From positions 1 to 58,914 of the forward strand of contig JAFTRI010000005.1 of NCBI GenBank assembly GCA_017462345.1: a stretch of 58,914 nt of DNA, in the 5' to 3' direction. The notes under the pieces are model-generated. The model saw nothing but the letters and a program-made list of their open reading frames with translations. It did not search any database and had not been told where the DNA came from. The translations under genes were made by a program, and so were the position numbers. Shown here piece after piece: positions 16,800 through 26,238 of this stretch (its first letter is position 1; each line of letters starts with the position of its first letter). Source of the DNA: Muribaculaceae bacterium (GTDB lineage Bacteria; Bacteroidota; Bacteroidia; Bacteroidales; Muribaculaceae).

Positions 16800-17924
16800 T
16801 CAGGATTTCAATAATAAGATAATCTTTATCGCGAGGTCGAATAGAACAATCTTCGCATTTCCATTTCCGGATATATCAATCTGTGCTTTGTTCAAGACTT
16901 CAATTAGTTTAATCACATTACGTTCTGTTACAAAACGGGCAAAGTTAGCACTAAACTGGGACTCTGCACGATTAAGGTAATTAAGTTCACCCACATTTAG
17001 ATTATAGATGAAATTTTCCCTCATCATCCGTTGACAATATCCCAGAAATCGTACTTCTTGTTCCCGGCCAAGAGATGCAACATCATTGCTCCACTGTTTC
17101 ATATCCTTAACTTTACGTTGATAAGCAAGGCGCATCAACTGAATAAACAACTCCAGAAAACGGCTATTCTCCCTGTTGAGCGTGATTCCGTTGATCGCTG
17201 CAATCATATTTCCGTCTGCGATATGCGCAATAGCCATCGCATCCTGCATTTCAATTGAATAATTCTCGGACAAATGACTTGCAATAACATCATCCGGCAA
17301 GCGCTTCAATTCAATACGTTGAGTTCTGGAATATATTGTGGGAAGAATTTCTTTAGGATTATTGCTGACAAAAACAAAGAGCGTATCGTTGTGCGGTTCT
17401 TCAATCAGTTTCAATAATTTATTAGCACATTCTTCATTCATCCGTTCAGGCAACCATACAAGAACAATTTTATAGCGAGCTTTATGGGAGGTAAAATTCA
17501 GTTTGCGAATCAGCTCTTCACTTTCATCTACGTAAATATGAGGTTGCGCATTGACATTATCAAGTGCAATCAACCACTTTTCAAAATCCATATATGGATT
17601 CTCATTAAGAAAATCATTCCATTCCACGATATAATCGTCTGAAAATGATTTCTTCGGTTTATTTTTTTTTACGACAGGAAAAACAAAATGAGTATCAATA
17701 TGATTAAATGAGATATGCTGCATACATGCCGGACACATTCCACAACTATCTCCATCCTGACGGTTTTCGCAATGGATATATTGAGCAAATGCTCTTGCTA
17801 AAGCAAACTTACCAATACCATCAGGACCTTCAATCAGCAAGGCATGAGGAATCTTATCCGTCTTCACAAAATTTCGCAGACGTTCCTTTGCCGATTCATG
17901 TGCGGGTATATCTCTAAATCTCAT
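16800..17924 (-). CDS. holB: DNA polymerase III subunit delta'
   Basis: A 374-residue clamp-loader subunit. It has IEGPDGIGKFALARAFAQ (P-loop region), a zinc module with four cysteines in CENRQDGDSCGMCPAC, and the SRTQRIEL motif (the SRC-like arginine region). The C-terminal collar domain is present. It works in the clamp loader that places the beta clamp on primed DNA. metF lies 9 bases upstream and the addB-like gene 2 bases downstream, so it is in the middle of a four-gene operon. Confidence 0.9.
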   Translation of the reverse strand: MRFRDIPAHESAKERLRNFVKTDKIPHALLIEGPDGIGKFALARAFAQYIHCENRQDGDSCGMCPACMQHISFNHIDTHFVFPVVKKNKPKKSFSDDYIVEWNDFLNENPYMDFEKWLIALDNVNAQPHIYVDESEELIRKLNFTSHKARYKIVLVWLPERMNEECANKLLKLIEEPHNDTLFVFVSNNPKEILPTIYSRTQRIELKRLPDDVIASHLSENYSIEMQDAMAIAHIADGNMIAAINGITLNRENSRFLELFIQLMRLAYQRKVKDMKQWSNDVASLGREQEVRFLGYCQRMMRENFIYNLNVGELNYLNRAESQFSANFARFVTERNVIKLIEVLNKAQIDISGNGNAKIVLFDLAIKIILLLKS

Positions 17925-17933
17925 AACTATATC

Positions 17934-18890
17934 TTAATATATCGCAGATGCGACCTTACGAACACTTTGTGTGGCATTCAGTGAATAAAAATGAATACTT
18001 GGGACTCCATTGGCAATCAGATCCTTTACTTGGGATGTACACCACTCAACGCCGACAGTTTTTGCATCTTCATCGGTTTTACATCTGAACAACTCATTTG
18101 CCAACTCTGAGGGGAGATCCACATGAAAGACTTTTGGGAGTACTGTAAGTTGGTTCAAATTTATTATTGGTTTAATTCCGGGAATGATAGGAACATTTAT
18201 TTCCGCTTCACGGCAACGCCTGACAAAATCATAATATTTGGTATTATCAAAGAACATCTGCGTAACAATATAGTCAGCTCCATTATCCACTTTGTTTTTC
18301 AGCCAATGTACGTCAATCTCCATATTTGGAGCCTCATCATGCTTCTCGGGATAACCTGCCACTCCGTAACTGAACTGTTCTCCGGTAATTATATCCATTT
18401 TTGTTCCATCAAGAAAATATCCCCGATTGAAATCATTAACCTGTAACTGTAATTCTGAAGCATGGGCATGCCCGTTTTCATTTGGCGTAAAACGGGTTTC
18501 ATGCTTTGCTTTATCCCCCCGAAGTAACAACAGATTCGTTATCCCTAAAAAATTAAGATCAATAAGAGCGTATTCTGTTTCCATTTTAGAATAGCCACTG
18601 CATATTATGTGTGGCACAGCAGGAATGTTATAACGTTGCTGTATTGCAGCTGCCACCGCTACAGAACCGGGACGGGAGCGTTCAGTCATTTTTTGATACA
18701 AACCATCGGGAGTACTCTTATAAACCATCTCACTTCGGTGAGTGGTCACATTAATATATAACGGATTAAACTCCCGCAACACATCTATATTCTTGAATAA
18801 CTGCGATATGCCTTTGCCCTTTAGCGGAGGCAACACCTCAAAGGAAATTCCCGTACCGCTATGATTACTTATCAATTCGGTTACTTTCAT
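17934..18890 (-). CDS. metF: 5,10-methylenetetrahydrofolate reductase
   Basis: A 318-residue TIM-barrel flavoprotein. Characteristic parts are ISFEVLPPLKGKGISQLF near the start, YINVTTHRSE, PHIICSGYSK, LLLRGDKAKHE and ADYIVTQMFFDN, with a C-terminal GVPSIHFYSLNAT. It reduces methylene-THF to methyl-THF for methionine synthesis. It is the promoter-proximal gene of the metF-holB-addB-like-hemW unit. I found no SAM riboswitch in the short leader. Confidence 0.95.
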   Translation of the reverse strand: MKVTELISNHSGTGISFEVLPPLKGKGISQLFKNIDVLREFNPLYINVTTHRSEMVYKSTPDGLYQKMTERSRPGSVAVAAAIQQRYNIPAVPHIICSGYSKMETEYALIDLNFLGITNLLLLRGDKAKHETRFTPNENGHAHASELQLQVNDFNRGYFLDGTKMDIITGEQFSYGVAGYPEKHDEAPNMEIDVHWLKNKVDNGADYIVTQMFFDNTKYYDFVRRCREAEINVPIIPGIKPIINLNQLTVLPKVFHVDLPSELANELFRCKTDEDAKTVGVEWCTSQVKDLIANGVPSIHFYSLNATQSVRKVASAIY

Positions 18891-18933
18891 TTTTCAGAAT
18901 GTAAATTGTAAATTGTAACTTATAATATGATTA

Positions 18934-18941
18934 CAAATTTA
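18934..18941 (-). promoter_or_regulatory. Probable -7 element for metF operon
   Basis: TAAATTTG on the minus strand fits the TAnnTTTG consensus; about 20 bases upstream lies TTTCG, a partial -33 match. The start codon is 44 bases downstream. GTAAATT-type short repeats occupy the leader at 18900-18919. Confidence 0.5.
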
Positions 18942-19036
18942 AAGATAATATTAATACGAACGAAACACATTACACACCAAAAATCCATTAAAATAAATCA
19001 TTCCCAATTACCGTTTATTATTCAAAGCCCATTATT

Positions 19037-20041
19037 ATGAATAAATTAGTGATTTTATTTCTGTTTTCTATTCTACTATCAGCTCAATCTATCAGTTCAA
19101 AATGGGAAAATGACATTCTTGACGGTTATGAAATGAGGCATGTACAGCATCCTAATGATTACTCAGGAAAAGTTCAATCTACAATAATCCGTAAAAAAAC
19201 AGCAAATAAGGCAAAAACAGGGATACTCTATATCCATGGGTATAACGATTATTTTTTTCAAAAGGAGATGGGGGATAAGTTTTCCGAATGCGGATATGGA
19301 TTTTATGCAGTGGATTTACGCAAATACGGTCGGTCAATTATTGCCGGGCAACATAAATTCCAAGCACGGGATATACACGAATATTATGCAGATATTGATT
19401 CGGCAATTACCACCATGAAACACGACGGAATTAAAAGTGTCATTATAATGGGACACTCAACAGGAGGACTCATCGCATCACTTTACATGAGTGAACGCCC
19501 TGACAAGAACATAAAAGCATTAATTCTCAACAGTCCGTTTCTCGACTGGAATTTAGGGAAACTTGAATGCGCTATTCCTTTGGTTTCATTCTGTGGAAAA
19601 ATATTTCCGTCCATCACTATTCCACAGAATGCGACTACTGCCTATGCCGAGAGCCTGCTAAAACAATACAATGGAGAATGGGAATACAACACTGAATGGA
19701 AATTAATGCGTTCTCCGGATATTGAAGCAGGATGGATAAATGCCGTGAATAACGCACAGAATATCTTACAAAAAGGTTCTGCCAATATCAGTGTACCAAT
19801 TCTGCTTATGTATTCATCACAAAGTATCTCGGGAGACAAGTGGACTCCCGAATTCAATAATGCCGATGCCGTTCTCGACGTAAAAGAAATAGCAATTTAT
19901 GGAAAAATGCTGGGTAAAGACATCAAATGTTTAAAAGTTATTGGGGGATTACACGATCTCATGCTATCAAATAACAGGCTACGCAACAACCTTTATATCC
20001 ACATTTTCAACTGGCTTGACAGCCTTAATCTTCAACATTGA
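19037..20041 (+). CDS. Secreted alpha/beta hydrolase (serine aminopeptidase S33-like)
   Basis: A 334-residue protein with a signal peptide (MNKLVILFLFSILLSAQSISS). The fold is readable from TGILYIHGYNDYFFQ (oxyanion HG), FYAVDLRKYGRS, the nucleophile elbow IIMGHSTGGLIA (about residue 139), an acidic region near DKWTPEFNNAD and the late histidine in GGLHDLMLS. It resembles monoacylglycerol-lipase or serine-aminopeptidase type Hydrolase_4 proteins, probably periplasmic; substrate unknown. Its 3' end overlaps the convergent lipoprotein gene by 17 bases. Confidence 0.85.
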   Translation: MNKLVILFLFSILLSAQSISSKWENDILDGYEMRHVQHPNDYSGKVQSTIIRKKTANKAKTGILYIHGYNDYFFQKEMGDKFSECGYGFYAVDLRKYGRSIIAGQHKFQARDIHEYYADIDSAITTMKHDGIKSVIIMGHSTGGLIASLYMSERPDKNIKALILNSPFLDWNLGKLECAIPLVSFCGKIFPSITIPQNATTAYAESLLKQYNGEWEYNTEWKLMRSPDIEAGWINAVNNAQNILQKGSANISVPILLMYSSQSISGDKWTPEFNNADAVLDVKEIAIYGKMLGKDIKCLKVIGGLHDLMLSNNRLRNNLYIHIFNWLDSLNLQH

Positions 20042-20876
20042 CACTATCTTGATAAGTTCTTGCAATTTGGTCTCGCGCGAGCAACAACTGCTGCTCGAGA
20101 AACTCTTTTCTCAAACGTGCCTTCTTTAATTGAGAAAGTACGCAGGACATCCTGTAAGTCGTAGCTATTGCCCTAACTTCATTATTATTCAAAGTGATAC
20201 TATGGATACGTTTTCCAATAAACTTTAATGACAATCGACTGTCGCTATGTAAAAATGCAAATTTTCCTAAGGTATCACATTCTTCCGGCATGAAAGTTAT
20301 CATTTCTGTATTACCGCTACGATAATTACGTTCTCCGTCATAACCGACACTCGCCGTTGTAGCGTTTTCAGCTCCAAGATATAATGAAATTGCTGTGTGT
20401 CCAATATTGATACCGTTTAGTGATGAGATGACATAAAATTTCCCGTCAACAGACAATCGGGGTTGGACGGCAGTATAATCAAATATCGGCCGATTCATCT
20501 CAGGCACTACATAATAACCGTCCACAAGCTCATTATTATTGACAAAAGAGAACTTATCCTTTAATAAGTTATGTTCATGTTCAAGTACCGAAATCAGACT
20601 GTCATTCTGTGCTGTTTCCATCAACGTGATTCCTTCAATAGCTTTCGGACGCAAATGCATTCCTTCACGCTGTATCTCAACGAAAGTAGGGTAGGTCTCC
20701 TGTAATGAATCGAGCAAATCCACTGCACGATAATAATTGCCGCACAGGATACTGGCATTAGAATCCTCAAGTAATTGCTTAGCCATACGTTCATTTTCAT
20801 TCGAGCATGACGCCAATATAACCAACATGAATATGACAATAACCCATTTATTTACTGCGCTGAACATCTTTAACAC
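20025..20876 (-). CDS. Hypothetical lipoprotein
   Basis: A 283-residue protein with an N-terminal hydrophobic segment and a lipobox (VILASCSNE). Downstream are helical residues with an AVDLLDSLQETYP stretch reminiscent of a repeat of the TPR kind, then a beta-rich part (DGKFYVISSLNGINIGHTAIS). I do not recognise the family. Its start lies 29 bases inside the 3' end of the RSH gene, and a second ATG three codons in still overlaps; coupling to RSH translation is likely. Its 3' end overlaps the convergent hydrolase gene. Confidence 0.75.
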   Translation of the reverse strand: MLKMFSAVNKWVIVIFMLVILASCSNENERMAKQLLEDSNASILCGNYYRAVDLLDSLQETYPTFVEIQREGMHLRPKAIEGITLMETAQNDSLISVLEHEHNLLKDKFSFVNNNELVDGYYVVPEMNRPIFDYTAVQPRLSVDGKFYVISSLNGINIGHTAISLYLGAENATTASVGYDGERNYRSGNTEMITFMPEECDTLGKFAFLHSDSRLSLKFIGKRIHSITLNNNEVRAIATTYRMSCVLSQLKKARLRKEFLEQQLLLARDQIARTYQDSVNVED

Positions 20877-23058
20877 CTTTGACTGTTTTAATTTTTTTTA
20901 TTAGATTATTTAATGTGAGTGTATCACTGACCCCGACAACAAGATACCCCTGAAATAATCCATCATTGGAATCTATTGAAATATTTCTTAGTGACACATT
21001 CTTTTCTTTAGTTATTATTGACGTAATATTTGTTACAATCCCTATATCATCATGCCCTACAATGCGTAACGTTGCGCCAAACTGCTCTCCAAATTTCCCC
21101 GACCACCGGGTAGTTATTATCCGATAAGGATATTTGTCCCTTATATTTGCGGCATTAGGACAATCAGTACGATGAATCTTTATTACACCTTCGGCTGAAA
21201 TGAATCCGAAAACATCATCACCATAAATAGGATTACAACAACGGGCAAGACGATAATTAATTCCTTTAATATTGTTGCCTATTATAAGAATGTCTTCCGA
21301 CTTGATCTCACTGTCGACAGGCTGTGGTTGTAATGTGAAGTCTCCGGCAGAACGTATTCCCCCTGAAGTATCATCTGTTTTACGCTCAACAGCATCATAC
21401 TCAACTATAATGTCATTAATATCGACTGACTCCTTGGCCACCTCATCATAAAAGTCGGTTGCGGTCTTAAATCCAAGTTTTTTGATGACTTTCATGAGCA
21501 CAGACTCCTCAATCTCAATTTTTCGATTTTTGAACCGTCGTTGCAATAATTCTTTTCCTAATTCAGCCGCACGATTATTCATTTCATGGACGGTTTGGCG
21601 AATCTTATTACGAGCCTTAGATGTAACAACAAAATTAAGCCAATCGAGTTTTGGCGTTTGTGTCGAAGATGTCAATACCTCTACCGTATCACCGCTTTTC
21701 AGTTTATAGTTCAACTTCTGATTTTTACCATTAACCTTTCCTCCAGTACAGGAACATCCTAATTTTGAATGTATATTGAAGGCAAAATCAAGAACCGATG
21801 CTCCCAATGGTAATTTATATAGGTCACCTTTAGGTGTGAACACAAAAACTTCTTTGTCATAAATATCCATTTTCATGTTCTTCATCAGTTCCATTGGCCC
21901 AGTTTCGGCCGCCTCAAGAATATCTCTCACATTATTCATCCATGCATCAAGATTGGACTCACTTTTAATCCCCTTATAACGCCAGTGTGCAGCAAGTCCC
22001 TTTTCCGCAATCAGATCCATGCGGCGGGTACGTATCTGAACTTCCACCCATTTATTTTCCGGGCCATAGACAGTTATATGCAAAGACTCATATCCGTTAC
22101 TTTTGGGAATACTCAACCAATCCTTCATCCGCGACGGATTAGGACGATACATATCGGTTATAAGTGAATAAGCCAACCAACAATCACTTTTTTCCCGTTC
22201 AAGCGGGGCATCTATGATAATTCTTATCGCAAACAGGTCGTATATATTTTCGATTTCATTATTCTGTTTCTTCATTTTGTTCCAAATGGAATAAATCGAT
22301 TTAGTACGCCCTTTTATATCAAATTTTAGTCCCTCACTTTCCAGCTTTTCTTTGATCGGTTTAATAAAATCAGCTATATAAGCATCTCTTCTTATCTTTG
22401 TTTCATTAAGTTGGTGCGCAATCTGAGTGTACTTTTCCCTGTTGGTGTATTTTAACGACATATCCTCCAATTCCGACTTTATAGCATATAGTCCAAGTCG
22501 GTGGGCAAGTGGGGCATAAAGATAATTTGATTCGTATGCGACATCATGCACATATTTTTCATTCGGATGATGATTGATCGTTCGCATCAACGCAAGACGA
22601 TCCACAATCATAATGATAATAACTCTGATATCCTCGGCAAAAGTAAGCAATAACTTCCTGAAATTATCACTTTCGACAGCTGCCTGTTTACTATATAAAG
22701 TAGCGACTTTAAGCAATCCCCTAATAAGTTTGGCGATATCATCTCCCCATTCTTTGGTTATTTCGTGCTCAGGTATAAACTCTGTTTTACATAGGTCATA
22801 AAGCAATATGGCAATAATCATATTCCTGTCAGGACTGATTTTCTCGCACAACAATAATGCCGTTTCTATATTATGTATTGTCGGATTTATACCATAGCGA
22901 TCACGCTGATAATGATTTTCGTTGATCCCTTCAACAATTATATTCCGGACACGCGTGATGTCATTGGAGGTCACAATACCATTAACCGCCCGGAGCAACC
23001 TGCGACACAACGGAAGCAATACTGATCTTTCTGCTTGATTAAAATGTTTATTCTCCAT
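20848..23058 (-). CDS. RelA/SpoT homologue, (p)ppGpp synthetase with degenerate hydrolase domain
   Basis: A 736-residue long RSH protein. The N-terminal HD domain aligns with hydrolases but has lost key residues: the HD pair is Y87-D88, the following E-D are K91-T92, and the RLHNMRT motif reads RLALMRT (Asn to Leu at 157). H62 and D153 remain. The synthetase domain is intact: GRTKSIYSIWNKM (about 250-262), YDLFAIRI, RMKDWLSIPKSNGYESLH (about 310-327, RxKD form) and EVQIRTRRMD with LAAHWRYKG. A TGS domain (about 402-465), a cysteine-containing CC/zinc-finger region (ARCCNPIYGDD) and a C-terminal ACT domain follow. I predict synthesis without hydrolysis. It sits 19 bases after engB. Confidence 0.92.
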   Translation of the reverse strand: MENKHFNQAERSVLLPLCRRLLRAVNGIVTSNDITRVRNIIVEGINENHYQRDRYGINPTIHNIETALLLCEKISPDRNMIIAILLYDLCKTEFIPEHEITKEWGDDIAKLIRGLLKVATLYSKQAAVESDNFRKLLLTFAEDIRVIIIMIVDRLALMRTINHHPNEKYVHDVAYESNYLYAPLAHRLGLYAIKSELEDMSLKYTNREKYTQIAHQLNETKIRRDAYIADFIKPIKEKLESEGLKFDIKGRTKSIYSIWNKMKKQNNEIENIYDLFAIRIIIDAPLEREKSDCWLAYSLITDMYRPNPSRMKDWLSIPKSNGYESLHITVYGPENKWVEVQIRTRRMDLIAEKGLAAHWRYKGIKSESNLDAWMNNVRDILEAAETGPMELMKNMKMDIYDKEVFVFTPKGDLYKLPLGASVLDFAFNIHSKLGCSCTGGKVNGKNQKLNYKLKSGDTVEVLTSSTQTPKLDWLNFVVTSKARNKIRQTVHEMNNRAAELGKELLQRRFKNRKIEIEESVLMKVIKKLGFKTATDFYDEVAKESVDINDIIVEYDAVERKTDDTSGGIRSAGDFTLQPQPVDSEIKSEDILIIGNNIKGINYRLARCCNPIYGDDVFGFISAEGVIKIHRTDCPNAANIRDKYPYRIITTRWSGKFGEQFGATLRIVGHDDIGIVTNITSIITKEKNVSLRNISIDSNDGLFQGYLVVGVSDTLTLNNLIKKIKTVKGVKDVQRSK

Positions 23059-23077
23059 CAGTTTTGATTATTTCATT

Positions 23078-23680
23078 TTACGAGACAGGTAGATTATTCA
23101 TCTCATCTATATAGTCAAGGATTTCATTACGTCCACGTCCATCAACACTTGATGTTCTGAATATAGGGGGTAATTCTTCCCATTGTTCCAGCAATGTTTT
23201 ACAATATAATTCCACTTGTTTCTTGGCTGCTGACGAACTAATCTTATCAAGTTTTGTAAAAATAATACTGAATGGAATTCCGCTCTCACCAAGCCACTCC
23301 ATAAATTCGAGATCTATTTTCTGGGGTTTATGACGAGAATCGATGAGGACAAACAGGTTGGTCATTTGTTTCCGTTCAAGTATATAATCTTCAATTATAC
23401 GCTGTATTTCTTTACGGCTTTCTTTTCCCCTTTGAGCATATCCATAGCCCGGAAGATCAACAATATACCAACTATCATTTATACGAAAATGATTTATCAA
23501 CATTGTTTTTCCTGGAGTTGATGATGTCATGGCCAAATTTTTTCTCCCGGTCAGCATATTTATCAAAGATGATTTACCGACGTTTGAACGCCCGATAAAG
23601 GCATATTCATGAAATTGTCCCATAGGACATTTGGACACATCGGTATTACTTATCTCGAATTTTGCGCTGTATATAACCAT
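23078..23680 (-). CDS. engB: Ribosome biogenesis GTP-binding protein EngB (YsxC/YihA)
   Basis: A 200-residue TRAFAC GTPase. G1 is [13 protein letters not shown]3 is [10 protein letters not shown]4 is FTKLDKIS and the G2-type threonine lies in [11 protein letters not shown]. Length and motifs are those of EngB, which assists large-subunit assembly. It is the first gene of the engB-RSH-lipoprotein unit. A perfect 16-bp palindrome lies in its leader. Confidence 0.95.
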   Translation of the reverse strand: MVIYSAKFEISNTDVSKCPMGQFHEYAFIGRSNVGKSSLINMLTGRKNLAMTSSTPGKTMLINHFRINDSWYIVDLPGYGYAQRGKESRKEIQRIIEDYILERKQMTNLFVLIDSRHKPQKIDLEFMEWLGESGIPFSIIFTKLDKISSSAAKKQVELYCKTLLEQWEELPPIFRTSSVDGRGRNEILDYIDEMNNLPVS

Positions 23681-23685
23681 TTCAT

Positions 23686-23711
23686 TTCAGTTTAAACTGA
23701 ATGTAAAGTTA
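23686..23711 (-). promoter_or_regulatory. engB leader palindrome and -7 element
   Basis: TTCAGTTTAAACTGAA at 23686-23701 is a perfect 16-bp palindrome 5 bases before the engB ATG. TAACTTTA (23711-23704, minus) is a near-consensus -7 element, with CTTG about 20 bases further upstream. The palindrome would lie within the transcribed leader or across the start point, so it could be an operator or a start-blocking hairpin. Confidence 0.5.
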
Positions 23712-23751
23712 CACAATAGGCTTTTATAAAACAAGCCGAAAAAATGCTCAG

Positions 23752-23784
23752 TTTACAAAATTAAAGGAAATATCGTTAACTTTG
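23752..23784 (+). promoter_or_regulatory. Promoter for the tRNA methylase gene
   Basis: TTTA (23752-23755), 21 bases, then TAACTTTG (23777-23784). Transcription should start near 23791, which rules out the upstream ATG at 23782 and supports the start at 23812. Confidence 0.65.
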
Positions 23785-23811
23785 CCTATCCTTAATTGGC
23801 TGGTATTATTT

Positions 23812-24540
23812 ATGGGCAATAGTCGCAAACACGATACAATCTTCCGTTTCAAAAAATTTCATGTAAAACATGAACTAAGTGCGATGAAAGTAGGGACTGA
23901 CGGAGTTCTGCTCGGAGCCTGGATGGATATTTCGACATCTACATCCATCCTTGACATCGGCTCAGGCAGCGGATTAATTTCATTGATGGCGGCACAACGT
24001 TGCAACGCTAAAATCACAGCAATTGAAATAGATCCTATTGCCGCAAATGAGGCCAAAGAAAACATCTCAGCATCACCATGGGCAGATAGAATTACTATAA
24101 TAAACGACGATTTTATCTCATGGGTAAAAAATAACTCCACTGCAAAATATGACCATATCGTAAGCAATCCTCCTTTTTTCTCAAATGGAATAATTGCTGC
24201 CGATTGCAATAGAGCTATGGCTCGACATGGCAACGGACTTGACTATAACGCCATAATATCAGCGGCTCCTTTTCTTTTAAGCAAAAAAGGTCAGCTATCT
24301 TTGATTTCTCCTGTTAATCGCAAAGACGACATTATTTTTTTTGCAAACATGGCTAAAATGAATATTTCCAGGCTCACTGAAGTCAGTTCGATAGATGGAC
24401 AATCGCCGATAAGGCTTTTATGGGAACTTTCCATAGCTTCACCAAAAACTGTCTCACAGAAACTGTCCATTAGAAAAAACGGGACGGAATATTCCGATGA
24501 ATATATGAATCTGACAAAAGATTTTTACTTAAACATGTAA
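23812..24540 (+). CDS. tRNA1(Val) (adenine-37-N6)-methyltransferase, TrmN6/YfiC family
   Basis: A 242-residue class I methyltransferase. The N-terminus FRFKKFHVKHELSAMKVGTDGVLLGAW is typical in its KVGTDGVLLGAW core; the SAM loop is LDIGSGSGLISLMAAQR and the N6-adenine motif is SNPPFF. It modifies the adenine next to the anticodon of tRNA-Val. I chose 23812 (MGNSRKHD) over the ATG at 23782, which would lie at or before the transcription start. The CPBP gene follows by 10 bases. Confidence 0.88.
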   Translation: MGNSRKHDTIFRFKKFHVKHELSAMKVGTDGVLLGAWMDISTSTSILDIGSGSGLISLMAAQRCNAKITAIEIDPIAANEAKENISASPWADRITIINDDFISWVKNNSTAKYDHIVSNPPFFSNGIIAADCNRAMARHGNGLDYNAIISAAPFLLSKKGQLSLISPVNRKDDIIFFANMAKMNISRLTEVSSIDGQSPIRLLWELSIASPKTVSQKLSIRKNGTEYSDEYMNLTKDFYLNM

Positions 24541-24550
24541 TTTAATTTTT

Positions 24551-25435
24551 ATGGCTGAACAACCAAGAAAAAAAGAGTTTACGATGGCATACGGCAAGCG
24601 GTTTGGATTATTTGCCTGTATGTTTATTCTGTGTTTTATCACATGCTCAGTTATCGTAGGAATTATTTCCTATATAAGCGGTGGAATTACTACCGCTGCA
24701 TTAAGGATAATGACAGTATTGCAGGATATTGTAGTATTCATTTTACCGGCAATTGCAACTGCAATAATGATAACACGTAAACCTGATTCTTTTCTGTCAA
24801 TAAACTGCAAACCCAAAGCACATCAAATAATATTAACGGTACTGGCAATCGTTGCCAGTATTCCTGCCATGAATCTGATAGTCCAATGGAACGAATCAAT
24901 CTCATTCCCTGAAAGCCTCAAGGCAATAGAACAATGGATGAAGACAAGCGAGGAAAGTGCGGCAACATCAGTCAAGCTACTCTTAGGTGGGACATCTTCC
25001 CTCGATTTGATTCTGTCGATCATGATAGTCGGAATATTGGCAGGATTGAGCGAAGAACTGTTTTTCAGGGGAATGCTACAGAAACTTTTCCAAACCCGTC
25101 CAATGAATATTCATTTTGCAATATGGGTAACAGCAATTATTTTCAGCGTAATACACCTACAGTTCTACGGATTCTTCCCCCGCATGATATTGGGCGCATT
25201 TTTCGGATATTTAGTATGGTGGAGCGGAAGCCTCTGGCTGCCGGTTATCGCCCATGCACTTAACAACACATTAGTCGTTGTATCACAATGGATGTTAGAA
25301 AAAGGGATATTGGATTCTGATTTGTCAGAATTAGGTACAACGTTATCAATAACAGACCTGACACTTATAATCACGAGTGTTGTCTGTACGACAATATTTG
25401 TTTATGCTTTATTTAACCGACGAAATAAAATTTAA
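24551..25435 (+). CDS. CPBP family intramembrane metalloprotease (CAAX protease-like)
   Basis: A 294-residue polytopic protein with about seven hydrophobic segments. The three CPBP motifs are visible: [10 protein letters not shown] (EExxxR, about residue 171), [15 protein letters not shown] (FxxxH) and AHALNNTLV (HxxxN/B). Family members cleave prenylated or other membrane substrates, or act in immunity and protein export; the substrate is unknown here. Its last four bases overlap the convergent lptB stop. Confidence 0.9.
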   Translation: MAEQPRKKEFTMAYGKRFGLFACMFILCFITCSVIVGIISYISGGITTAALRIMTVLQDIVVFILPAIATAIMITRKPDSFLSINCKPKAHQIILTVLAIVASIPAMNLIVQWNESISFPESLKAIEQWMKTSEESAATSVKLLLGGTSSLDLILSIMIVGILAGLSEELFFRGMLQKLFQTRPMNIHFAIWVTAIIFSVIHLQFYGFFPRMILGAFFGYLVWWSGSLWLPVIAHALNNTLVVVSQWMLEKGILDSDLSELGTTLSITDLTLIITSVVCTTIFVYALFNRRNKI

Positions 25436-26226
25436 CCGAACTTCTTACGATTGAATACGAACCCTCGGCCAAGATATTTTTCCCTTACAATAGGATTCTC
25501 TGCCAATTCCTCAGATGTTCCCTGAAATAATATCTTTCCGTCAAACAGCAGATAGGCTCGATCAGTAATACTTAAAGTTTCTGGAGCATTATGGTCAGTT
25601 ATAAGAATACCTATATTTTTTTCTTTTAGTTTGTATACAATATACTGTATATCCTCAACGGCAATAGGGTCAACTCCTGCAAACGGTTCATCAAGCATTA
25701 TGAATTTAGGGTTAATCGCAAGGCAACGAGCAATTTCCGTGCGTCGCCGTTCACCTCCCGACAGTTGGTCACCGAGGTTTTTGCGAACTTTTTGCAAGCG
25801 AAATTCTGCGATTAGACTCTCCAATTTGTCTCGCTGATATTCTTTCGTTGTATTGGTCATTTCAAGTACAGAGCGGATATTATCCTCCACACTTAACTTT
25901 CGAAAAACCGACGGCTCCTGAGCCAAATAGCCAATCCCGTTCTGAGCCCTCTTATAGACAGGGAACTTCGTTATATTCAAGTCATTAAGGAATATTTCCC
26001 CCTCATTTGGCGTAATGAGTCCAACCGTCATGTAAAACGTTGTGGTCTTACCTGCGCCATTCGGGCCGAGCAATCCTACTATTTCTCCTTGGGTAACATT
26101 AATGGAAACATGGTTTACAACCGTACGTTGGCGATACTTTTTTACCAGATTATCCGTGCGTAACACCATTTTACCGGTATTCTGAGTGTTTTTTTCTATG
26201 CTTTCTGATATTGTATTTGAATCCAT
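25432..26226 (-). CDS. lptB: LPS export ABC transporter ATP-binding protein LptB
   Basis: A 264-residue ABC ATPase. Walker A is [13 protein letters not shown], the signature is [13 protein letters not shown], Walker B is [13 protein letters not shown] with the LptB-specific [14 protein letters not shown] and [10 protein letters not shown]. It powers extraction of LPS from the inner membrane with LptFG. The first 19 residues precede the conserved start [12 protein letters not shown]; translation could also begin at 26169. It is 12 bases downstream of udk. Confidence 0.94.
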   Translation of the reverse strand: MDSNTISESIEKNTQNTGKMVLRTDNLVKKYRQRTVVNHVSINVTQGEIVGLLGPNGAGKTTTFYMTVGLITPNEGEIFLNDLNITKFPVYKRAQNGIGYLAQEPSVFRKLSVEDNIRSVLEMTNTTKEYQRDKLESLIAEFRLQKVRKNLGDQLSGGERRRTEIARCLAINPKFIMLDEPFAGVDPIAVEDIQYIVYKLKEKNIGILITDHNAPETLSITDRAYLLFDGKILFQGTSEELAENPIVREKYLGRGFVFNRKKFG

Positions 26227-26238
26227 CTTGTCTCGTTA

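Noticed and set aside
18900-18960. Short tandem GTAAATT repeats and AT-rich leader before metF as a riboswitch
   Set aside because: Only ~40 bases of leader and no stable paired structure or SAM-riboswitch motifs.
23782-23811. Upstream ATG as start of the tRNA methylase
   Set aside because: It lies before the predicted transcription start (about 23791), and the extra residues are not family-like; 23812 is better.
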